Positions 30,397 to 38,529 of a stretch of 64,000 bases of DNA are shown here, one piece after another. The position numbers and the translations under genes were made by a program. The DNA lies in the NCBI GenBank assembly GCA_009829735.1, contig CM020618.1:5020882-5084881 (forward strand), given 5' to 3'. Every line of letters starts with the position of its first letter. The first letter of the stretch is position 1. The notes under the pieces were generated by a model. That model was not told the DNA's origin. It saw only the letters and a program-made list of their open reading frames with translations, and made no database searches. The DNA is from Pyropia yezoensis. Lineage: Eukaryota > Rhodophyta > Bangiophyceae > Bangiales > Bangiaceae.

Positions 30397-31683
30397 TGAC
30401 GCGCCACGCGACGCGGGGAACACCCTCCCCCGCGCTGCCTTTCGGACCAGAGGGGAAGCGGGGCGGCACCCGCCGTCGCCGCAAGGACCGGAACAGGAGG
30501 CCCAGGCCTGCCTTCGACGACCCGGTGCCAGTGTGCGAGGCCCTACGAGCCGCCCTTCCGCGTTGGCTGCGGATTGGCGTCTCGCCATGGGTCTCGGTTA
30601 CGGTCGAGCATGGCGTCAAGATCATCTGGACGGCGACACCGACGCCGTTTAACTCGGCCGAGTACCCGCTCGCGGCCGCGGACCGCGAGTTTATGGCGAC
30701 CGAGATCCAGCGCGAGCTGGACGCCGGGTACATCAAAGAGGTCACGCGGCCCGACGACCTCGACGCGCTCGTGTGCATCGCGTCGGCGCGCGTCGTCCAT
30801 TGTGACCAACCAGGCCAAGAAGCCGCGCAAGGTCCTGGACTACTTCCACGTGAACGACTTCCAGGAGCTCAGCAGCTGCAAGGACGAGACGCTGCCGGAC
30901 CTGGCGCAGTCGCTGCGCCCAGGCGACGCGCTCCTATCATAGGACGTCAAGGAGGCGTACCATCACCTGCGGAAACGCCCCGGGGACCGCAAGTACCTCG
31001 CGATCCGCGCTCTCGACCGGGTGTTCGTCCCATTGACGATGCCTTTTGAGCTGCGCATCGCCCCATTCACTTGGACCAAGGTGATGCGACCGGTCGTTCA
31101 ACGCCTGCGCGAGCTAGGCTTCCGGGTTTTGGCCTACGTCGACGACTTTGGTGGCGCCCCGCCGGCGCCGCCGGGCCAACCCGCCACGGCCGCCCAAGCT
31201 GGAGCCGCGTATCGACTGATCGAACGCCTGTTCGGCGCGTTGGGCCTGAAGCTGGACCCGACCAAGGGCGTCAAGCACGGCCCGACTCGGCTCCGCATTC
31301 TCGGACACGAGGTCGACACCCGATTGGCGCGGTTCCTACTCCCCGAGGACCGGGTTGACACTATTGCGGGCTAGGCGACAGCACTGTCGCGCCGCGCCAC
31401 GGAGCACCGACGGTGGGTGAACTTCCGGCAATTCCGCCGCTTTTGCGGCACGGCCGTTTCAATCACGTTGTCCGTCCCAACCGCACGCTACCACCTCCGC
31501 AGCTTGTTTACTGCCATGCAGCACCGCCACCTAAGCAGTGGCGACGCCCCTCTCGAACGCCAAGCCCTCATGGACTTGCGCTGGCGGACCGGACTACGGG
31601 CCAACGCCGCCACCGGACGAGCTATCTGGCCCGGCGCCGCGACGATGCTGCTGGACACCGACGCCAGCGGCGCTGGCTGGGGT
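30396..31683 (+). pseudogene. DIRS reverse transcriptase and start of RNase H, broken
   Basis: From ATG 30396 the frame reads to AGYIKEVTRPDDLDALV and shifts near 30795 to the frame with KPRKVLDYFHVNDF. The RT motifs follow: DVKEAYHHL, MPFELRIAPFTWTKVMRPV, LRELGFRVLAYVDDFGG with the YVDD site, and LRILGHEV. RNase H begins at LDTDASGAGWG. Two in-frame TAGs, at 30940-30942 and 31372-31374, add to the frameshift. Ty3-B is inserted right after GAGWG, and the frame resumes at 41066. The FELRIAPFTWTK and RELGFRVLAYVDD wording is characteristic of DIRS, tyrosine-recombinase retroelements. No tyrosine recombinase was recognised in the window. Confidence 0.85.
31679..31683. repeat. Target-site duplication of Ty3-B, left copy (GGGGT)
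   Basis: GGGGT precedes the LTR and recurs at 41061-41065. Confidence 0.95.
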
Positions 31684-32152
31684 TGTGGCAAAAAGCACAT
31701 GCACACACGGCACCCAAGTTGGGGCGGTGTGCAAGGGCTGCCTCCCGTGTCGGGGGAACCGGAAGAAGTGCAAGTCGCACACACTCTGTCCCTGTTGTGG
31801 GGCAATCCCCCCACGGACAAACAAGAGGATGGTGTGTGGTCCAACAGTTTCTTGGTCGGGACGGGGACGCAGGGCCAAGCCCCGCTGTCCCTCCCCTTAT
31901 CCCCCCAGGGTCAACTCAAAATCTCGCCACTCAGAATCTCCCACCCCAGCACCTGCCCACCGGGCCACACGAAAATTCAAGACGATAAATGCAGAAAACC
32001 CTCAAATCCAAGTTGGATTTACTACTAAGCTAACTATCCCAAACTTAGGGAATATGGACCCAAATGCAGGGGGAGGAACGGATCAGGCTAGTGGCCTGCC
32101 GCCCCTTGCATGGCACGTGTTGCCCCCCTACCTGGGGGTCAATACTGCCACA
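31684..32152 (-). repeat. 3' LTR of Ty3-B
   Basis: On the element strand TGTGGCAGTATTG...GCCACA. It contains a perfect 8-bp-arm palindrome at 32004-32020 (AAATCCAAGTTGGATTT). Confidence 0.95.
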
Positions 32153-32166
32153 CTCCCCTCTCCTCA
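32153..32166 (-). other. Polypurine tract of Ty3-B
   Basis: On the minus strand TGAGGAGAGGGGAG, directly before the 3' LTR. Confidence 0.7.
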
Positions 32167-32490
32167 GTTCCGACCGACCCGGTCGGCCCTGTGAGGGGGT
32201 GCGTAAACGCACGTCTCGGCGTTGGGGGCGCGACTTGCTGTCCCCCATCGAGTACGTAACACGGATGTGGAGGCGGTCACGTTGACCGCCCCTCTCCTCA
32301 AGCTTGCCCACTCGGCAGCTTGCTCTCCTCAGTTCACACTTCACCATCACCACCACCTCCCCTTCACCTTCCACTGGGCCGCCCCACGCTGGGGAGGCCA
32401 CCCGTATACCCACGATCCGAGTCCCCCTCAACTCGAGGCGGGTCTCGTGCCGCGATAGCCAGAGCGTCTCTTCCCGACTTGGGGAGAGCC

Positions 32491-34434
32491 ATGGCGACCC
32501 CGGGAGTGGAGACGGACTCTCTAGATGAGCGTATGGAGGACACCACCTACGGTGCAGCACCCGCCGGGACTTCCGGCGGGGGCTCCGCGATCGCTCCGGG
32601 GGATGGGACTCCCGCGTCACCCGGCTTTGGGTTGACGGCGGGGTCTCCCCCGGAGGCGGGACAAGTTGTCCCGCGTGAGGCCTTGGGGCGGTGGTTTTAC
32701 CCCGCTTGGCCTCTCTATGAGGAGGGGTTGACTGTTCTTCGCTGTGGCCGACTTGGCGCAGCGAGGGGTCGGGTATGGGACCGCCTACGGGAGAAGTATC
32801 CCCGTAGGGTCGGGTTCCCTGCCGGCTTCAGGACGGACCAGTTTGCCTTCCTGGACGATGAGGAGGTTGAGGACGTTCAGCGTGCCAAGGCCATGGTGGA
32901 CCGCAGGGGAACTATCCCGGGTCCCGGCGACTTGCCGACCTTTACTTGGGACGCGGTGGCAACTCGCCCCCCGTACCTCCACGAGGCCGATCCGCACACT
33001 CATCACTTTGATGTGCGGATGGAGAAGGACTTCCGGCGAGGTCCCTACTTGGTGACCTCGGCTCAACTTGAGTTTCCTCAACAGTCTGCTGCCAGCAAGG
33101 AGCAGTACTATCCGAAGAAGCCCGAGTGGTGGCCTCAAGTTGAGGTCCCCTACGGGTTCCCGGCGTTGCTGCCACGGTTGCTTGACCACTTCGGCTCCGT
33201 CATGTTGACGGCTGGCCCTGATCACCTGGTGTGGGCCATGTTGGCCACCCAGTGGCTCCTCGAGGTCATGTCGACCTGGGTGTCTTGTGTTCAGCGGCGG
33301 GGGATGCTCTGGCATCTCCCCCTCCGGCTCATCCAAGGTTTGGAACAGCTCACCCCTCAGCTAGTTGCTGAGGGGTGCTCATCAGGACAACTCACTCTAC
33401 TTGAGGAGATGCTCCGGCTCCATCAGTTTATCGAGTGGGAGAGCATCGAACACAAGTTGCGCCGCCCCACTCGTGGGCCCAAGGACGATGGCGCACTTCG
33501 CCAGTTCGTGTGGGTCGCTCGTGAACTTCACGACGGCCGTGTGGTCCTACGAGAGGGGTTGGGCATCGGGGACTACCCGTATGCCCCGGGGGTGGATCGC
33601 CACACTGCGCCACCCCCGGACAAGCCCATAGTTATGGCTGTGCCCTCATATGATGACCATATGACTCAACCTACTGCGGGGGCCCCAAGTCGGGGTCGCA
33701 GTTATACCCGGGTACCGCCACCTCGGCGTGCCCCTACGCTTCCTCCTGTTCCTTTCCAGCCTCACGGGAACATCCCGATCAGCGTGGCCGTGGAGTCATC
33801 CACGCCGGTTTCCTCCAACTTGGGGGCCACCCTCCTGACGGTATGCCCCAAGTTGGTGTTACCGCCCACGCCTCTAACCTCAGAGGCGATGATCACCACG
33901 TTGGTGCGCACCATTTCCTGGTTGGCCGCGTCGACCGCAACCCTCCAAAGTTCCGAGACTCCTCAACTTGAGGAGCGCGTTCGTACTGCAGTGGCGACCG
34001 CGAGTTGCGAGTCGGTGGCGGAGTTTATGACAGCCGAGTTGGCTCGCATTGGAGCTATTATGCCCCAGCCAGCCCCACTTCGGCGTGGCAAACGTCGCGC
34101 GAGCCGGGCATACTCGCCTCCTCGCCGTCGTCGCCGACACTCGCGGCGCTCTCCCTCCGTGTCGGAAGACGAGTTGTCTTACTCCGTTTCGGAGTCCTCT
34201 ACCCCGTCGGAGACGGAGTCTGTCCAGCGTCTGCGTCGCAAACTTGCGCGCAAGACCAGGCAGAAGAGTAGCCACGGTCGGCGCCACTTGCGCGACCGTG
34301 AAGGGCGCGACGGTTCCGACTTGGAGCCGCCGCCCCTTCCAACGAGTGGAGACCGTTATCGGCGTGGGTCTCGCCGCTCGCCTCCACGTGAGGGCGAGGG
34401 CCGTGGAGTGGGAGAGTCTAGCATGCGTGCCTAG
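32491..34434 (+). CDS. Ty3-B antisense ORF, unnamed protein family
   Basis: 647 codons from ATG 32491 (context GAGCCATGGCG); open upstream to 32320 without ATG. It lies between pol and the 3' LTR but on the opposite strand, ending 111 bp from the pol stop, so the two genes converge. Visible blocks: EALGRWFYPAWPLYEEGL; FLDDEEVEDVQRAKAMV; RPPYL; AQLEFPQQ; YYPKKPEWWPQVEVPYGFPALLP; WAMLATQWLLEV. The C-terminal 100 residues are Arg/Ser-rich (RRGKRRASRAYSPPRRRRRH) like a nuclear or RNA-binding tail. The same blocks recur in the left-edge protein and C2. No known domain, enzyme motif or membrane segment is apparent. It is intact in an otherwise intact element, which suggests selection for it. Confidence 0.7.
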   Translation: MATPGVETDSLDERMEDTTYGAAPAGTSGGGSAIAPGDGTPASPGFGLTAGSPPEAGQVVPREALGRWFYPAWPLYEEGLTVLRCGRLGAARGRVWDRLREKYPRRVGFPAGFRTDQFAFLDDEEVEDVQRAKAMVDRRGTIPGPGDLPTFTWDAVATRPPYLHEADPHTHHFDVRMEKDFRRGPYLVTSAQLEFPQQSAASKEQYYPKKPEWWPQVEVPYGFPALLPRLLDHFGSVMLTAGPDHLVWAMLATQWLLEVMSTWVSCVQRRGMLWHLPLRLIQGLEQLTPQLVAEGCSSGQLTLLEEMLRLHQFIEWESIEHKLRRPTRGPKDDGALRQFVWVARELHDGRVVLREGLGIGDYPYAPGVDRHTAPPPDKPIVMAVPSYDDHMTQPTAGAPSRGRSYTRVPPPRRAPTLPPVPFQPHGNIPISVAVESSTPVSSNLGATLLTVCPKLVLPPTPLTSEAMITTLVRTISWLAASTATLQSSETPQLEERVRTAVATASCESVAEFMTAELARIGAIMPQPAPLRRGKRRASRAYSPPRRRRRHSRRSPSVSEDELSYSVSESSTPSETESVQRLRRKLARKTRQKSSHGRRHLRDREGRDGSDLEPPPLPTSGDRYRRGSRRSPPREGEGRGVGESSMRA

Positions 34435-34537
34435 TTGGCAGCTGCCTTTGTTGTGAGAGTGTGAGGGTTAGGGCTGTAGTTAAAAGCCACTCTGCGTACC
34501 ACTTCGACTTGAAGCACTCTCTTGGCACTGTTGCTCG

Positions 34538-34562
34538 GCCCTCCCTCACGTTGAGGGAGGGC
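34538..34562. other. Perfect hairpin between convergent genes of Ty3-B
   Basis: GCCCTCCCTCA (34538-34548) and TGAGGGAGGGC (34552-34562), 3-nt loop. The pol stop codon (34548-34546) lies in one arm. It may mark 3'-end formation for both convergent transcripts; that is inference. Confidence 0.6.
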
Positions 34563-37500
34563 TGTTAGGGTCTATCTCATTCCGGGCACAGTACGCCCGG
34601 ACCTTCTCAGCGGGAAGGTCCTCCACATACTCCCACGTATCGTCCTCGGCTTTGTAGCCAAACCAACGCACCCTCAACATGAGGCGGTCCGTGTCTTCAT
34701 CCCATCCGTGGTCGATGAACTTATCGAACACGTACTCCTGCGGGCCCTGTTTGGCCGCTGGCAGTGAGAAGAGGCGCCACGCTTCCAAAGCACGCGCCCA
34801 AGCTGGGTCGCCTGCAGGCGGTGGTGCAACTTTGACCACGTCCTGTCCGTTCACTGTGCGGACCCCATCGTCACTTTCGATGGTGAAGCGCCGCCCATCA
34901 GTACGAAGGACCTGGTACGGCCCCTTCGTCTGGAATACCAGCTTACCCCCAGTTGGGGTGTGCGAGTGTACCAGCACCCAGTCACCCTGCTCGGGGACGC
35001 GCTTAGCATTGCGCACCTTTTTGTCAAAGGTACGCTTGTAGCGCTTTTGTGCTTTATCCATCTCAGCCCTGACTTTAGGGATGAGGTTTTCAAGCCTAGC
35101 AGCGAACTCCGCCTTACTCTCAGTAGGAGTAGGCGTACTGCCACCATCCTCCCTAGTTGGGAGCGACCGCCGCACGGCAATAGACCGCACACGACGGGGG
35201 GTCACAAAAGCGAGGGGTACTTCCCCGGTAGATGAGTGAACCTGCGAATTGTAGGCGGTAGTAAGAATAGAAATGTATTGGTCCCACGTCTTCACGTGCT
35301 CACTCACATAGTGGCGCAGCTGCCTAACAATAGTTTTGTTGAAGCGCTCCACCTGCCCATTAGTTTGTGGGTGGTAGGGGGTGGCATAGTTTGCCTTAAC
35401 CCCCAACATATCCAGCACTCCCTGAAACAGTACAGACGCAAATTGCGGTCCATTGTCCGATAGTGTACTATCCGGGATGCCATACGCGGCAACCCAGTGA
35501 TCTAGGAAGGCTGACACGACCGACATGGCCGTGATCTCTGCCAGTGGGATCGCTCGCGTAAGTTTCGTGAAGCGGTCACAGATGACCAGGAGGTACTGGT
35601 TGCCCTCCTTGGTCACTGGCAGTGGCCCAAGGATGTCCATCGCCAACGCGGCGAAGGGCTCCTTGGCCGGGAACAATAGCATAGCCGTACTAGGCCGCCG
35701 TTCCATCAGACGGTTCTGTGCACAACTTGTGCAGGCAGCCACCCAACTGTAGATGTCCACCACCATGGACGGCCAGTAGTACCTGGTCCTCAGAGTCTGG
35801 TACAGCTTACTAGACCCCAGGTGTCCACCCGTGGGAGCGTTGTGCTCCCTCTCAAGGATACTGTCCTTGAGGGATGCGGGGACGACAAGTTGTTCAGCCC
35901 CTTGGAATACCCCCCTCCTCATGAGGAGGCCATCGTCTCCCAGAAAGAAACGCGTCTCCACCACTGTATCCAGTGTATCCCTCTGCGACTTGCAGAAGGG
36001 ATCCTCGGCCTGGGCCTTCACCACCTCGTCCAGGGACAGGGGCAAGTACTTCTTGTTCCCTGGCGCCTCGGGGTTCATCGCCTGACCCGAGCGCGTGACT
36101 ACCCCCACGATGGGGATGTCCTCATCGACTGGGTTAGTGTCCAGCCCCTCCGTAGGTACCCGAGAGAGGCCATCGGCAAGGGCATGTTGCCTGCCAGGTC
36201 GGTACTCAATGTCAAAGTTGAAGGGTGCCAGTCGCACCCTCCACCGGTTGAGACGAGTGTTCGTACAGTCCGTCTTGAAGATGAACTGCAACGCGCGGTG
36301 GTCACAGCGGATGAGGAACTTCTCACCCTCTAGGTAGTGACGAAGTGACGTCACCGCCCACACCACTGCGAGTCCTTCCAACTCGGTGACTCCGTAGTTC
36401 TTCTCGGCCGAGTTCAGCCCCTTACTGAAGTATCCCACCGGCAAGTACTCCTTGTCCGGCTGCTGCTGAAGCAACACACAACCAAGTTGGTCGTAGCTGG
36501 CGTCCACATCCAGGATGTAGTGGCCTCCCAACCTGGGAATAGCCAAGATAGGGGGCTTCAGCAGAAGGTCCAGAAGAGTCTCAAAGGATTCCTGCTCCAC
36601 CCGACTTGGGGGAGGCAGGTTCTTCGGTAGCGTTGAGCTAACTAGCTCACTCAATGGCTTCGCCACCTTGGCGAAGCCCTTGGTGAAACGTCGGTACACG
36701 TTACACATCCCGAGGAAGCTCCTCATCTGGGTCTGGGTCCGGGGGTACTGAGCCTTACGAATGGCCCTCAAGTTCTTCTCGTTAACACTGAGACGCCCCG
36801 GACGGACAACATGTCCCAAGTACTCCACCTCTTGAGTGAAGAGGTGGCACTTACTCGCCTTCAGTGACACACCGGCGTCAGCAAGTAGCTTGAACACCTG
36901 GCCAAGATGGCCAATGTGTTCCTCCGGACTTCGGGAGAACACAATGATATCGTCTAGGTACACAAGACAGATCTGCCACCGTACTCCGGCCAGAATCATG
37001 TCCATAGCGCGCTGGAAAGTTGCCGGCGCGTTACACAGACCAAACGGTAGGCGCTTGCACTGGTAGGTACCACAGTGACAGGTAAAGGTAGTTTTATGCC
37101 TGTCCTCCGGGGCAATGGGAATTTGCCAGTACCCCGCGTTACAGTCCAGGGTAGAGAACACGTTTGCCTCCCCCAGAGAGTCCAGACAGTCGTCCATCCT
37201 AGGTAGGGGATAACTGTCCTTCACCGTGCTCTCGTTGAGCTTACGGTAGTCGATACAAAACCGGGGGGTCCCATCAACTTTGGGGACGATAACCACCGGA
37301 CTCGCCCACTCGGCGTTGCTGGCCTCGATCACATCGAGGGCCTCCATGCGAGCAACTTGCTCCTTAACGAGGGCCCTTGAACGAGGTCCTCCCCTATACG
37401 GTTGTTGGCGTATAGGGGGTGCACCGGGCTTCAACTCGATCCGGTGTTGGGTGGCTCTCATGAGTCCCAATTGACCATCCCACAACTTGTGATATTGGTC

Positions 37501-38529
37501 CAAGAGGCGTTCAACTTGAACCCTCAACCTGGGGGGGCCACCCTCCATGTTCACATGGGGCCGAGGAGAGGCGGCCGACTTGGCTTGATGCTTCTCCTTT
37601 CCGAACTTCGGGTCGCTACTTGCGCCCGCGTTGAGGGTGACCGCTACTACCGGTCCCTCGTGTTGGTCGATATAGCCGAACTTGGCTCCCGACTTGAAGT
37701 ACTGGGGCGACGAGCTCAGATTCATCACCTGTATCCTCCACGGGACTCCGGCTTTGGAGTCCATCGTGCCAAGGGCAACATGCAGTTGGTGCTTGCGAGC
37801 AAGACTGGGGTGAGGGTGCACCAACCCGTTCCCCGTATAATCAGTTACAACGTCAACGTGCGCCACCGAGATGGGGGGCAACGTGACTTTACGGGCTAGA
37901 CGCAGGGTAGCAGTAAACCCTTCCCTCACAGAGCAAACAGGCTTCGACTGTAAAACTGTCACAGGAGCCACAGACTTTCCCTTACCAAGGATGGGGATAG
38001 TCTCCCCATTCATCAACTTGACCCAGTACTCAGGGCCACAAATCAAAGGCACTTGTGTAACAACATAAGGGGTACCCAGAAGCAGGGGTACCGATATATT
38101 CTCAACTACATCATAGGTCACGTCGACCTCATGGGTCCCCAACCTAGTTGGTAGGGTCACGGCACCAACGATGGGAAGTACCCCACCATTGATGTCAATC
38201 ATATGGTCAGCTTTGGACCTCCAGCGTTGGAGCTTCACCTTCTTTGGTAATAGCGACTTGCGTATCAAGGAGGCTCCTGACCCGGTATCAAGTACGATAC
38301 GGGCACAACAGGCGCGGCCGGGGGCAAGTTGCACCCGTCCAGCCACCTGGAAGTTCTCACCCGTCAGCACCGCGATGACCCGACGTGGGTTTACGTTCTT
38401 GGGGAGTCCTACCCGAGGTGGGCGGACTCCCTTAGGTCGCCGCAGTATCCGGCACGGTTGGTTCGTCCTCCTGGCCCACTTGGCCGAGGCTGCCGTTGTG
38501 AGCTTCGGACGACCAGCCCCAACGGTCAT
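34546..38529 (-). CDS. pol: Ty3-B pol polyprotein: protease, RT, RNase H, integrase, chromodomain
   Basis: 1327 codons, ATG 38529 overlapping the gag TGA as ATGA. Aspartic protease DTGSGASLI at 81-89. RT about 395-575, with FCIDYRKLN, LPFGLCNAPATFQ and YLDD at 524-527. RNase H about 670-790, with Asp674, Glu716 and Asp743. The integrase zinc site is His895, His903, Cys933, Cys936; its catalytic triad is Asp965 (MDILGPLP), Asp1025 (LSDNGPQF) and Glu1061 (NGQVERFN). The chromodomain at the end (VFDKFIDHGW...LRVRWFGYKAEDDTWE) is thought in chromoviruses to steer integration to marked chromatin. All catalytic residues are present and there are no internal stops. The order protease-RT-RNase H-integrase is that of Ty3 elements. 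Confidence 0.97.
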   Translation of the reverse strand: MTVGAGRPKLTTAASAKWARRTNQPCRILRRPKGVRPPRVGLPKNVNPRRVIAVLTGENFQVAGRVQLAPGRACCARIVLDTGSGASLIRKSLLPKKVKLQRWRSKADHMIDINGGVLPIVGAVTLPTRLGTHEVDVTYDVVENISVPLLLGTPYVVTQVPLICGPEYWVKLMNGETIPILGKGKSVAPVTVLQSKPVCSVREGFTATLRLARKVTLPPISVAHVDVVTDYTGNGLVHPHPSLARKHQLHVALGTMDSKAGVPWRIQVMNLSSSPQYFKSGAKFGYIDQHEGPVVAVTLNAGASSDPKFGKEKHQAKSAASPRPHVNMEGGPPRLRVQVERLLDQYHKLWDGQLGLMRATQHRIELKPGAPPIRQQPYRGGPRSRALVKEQVARMEALDVIEASNAEWASPVVIVPKVDGTPRFCIDYRKLNESTVKDSYPLPRMDDCLDSLGEANVFSTLDCNAGYWQIPIAPEDRHKTTFTCHCGTYQCKRLPFGLCNAPATFQRAMDMILAGVRWQICLVYLDDIIVFSRSPEEHIGHLGQVFKLLADAGVSLKASKCHLFTQEVEYLGHVVRPGRLSVNEKNLRAIRKAQYPRTQTQMRSFLGMCNVYRRFTKGFAKVAKPLSELVSSTLPKNLPPPSRVEQESFETLLDLLLKPPILAIPRLGGHYILDVDASYDQLGCVLLQQQPDKEYLPVGYFSKGLNSAEKNYGVTELEGLAVVWAVTSLRHYLEGEKFLIRCDHRALQFIFKTDCTNTRLNRWRVRLAPFNFDIEYRPGRQHALADGLSRVPTEGLDTNPVDEDIPIVGVVTRSGQAMNPEAPGNKKYLPLSLDEVVKAQAEDPFCKSQRDTLDTVVETRFFLGDDGLLMRRGVFQGAEQLVVPASLKDSILEREHNAPTGGHLGSSKLYQTLRTRYYWPSMVVDIYSWVAACTSCAQNRLMERRPSTAMLLFPAKEPFAALAMDILGPLPVTKEGNQYLLVICDRFTKLTRAIPLAEITAMSVVSAFLDHWVAAYGIPDSTLSDNGPQFASVLFQGVLDMLGVKANYATPYHPQTNGQVERFNKTIVRQLRHYVSEHVKTWDQYISILTTAYNSQVHSSTGEVPLAFVTPRRVRSIAVRRSLPTREDGGSTPTPTESKAEFAARLENLIPKVRAEMDKAQKRYKRTFDKKVRNAKRVPEQGDWVLVHSHTPTGGKLVFQTKGPYQVLRTDGRRFTIESDDGVRTVNGQDVVKVAPPPAGDPAWARALEAWRLFSLPAAKQGPQEYVFDKFIDHGWDEDTDRLMLRVRWFGYKAEDDTWEYVEDLPAEKVRAYCARNEIDPNSPPST

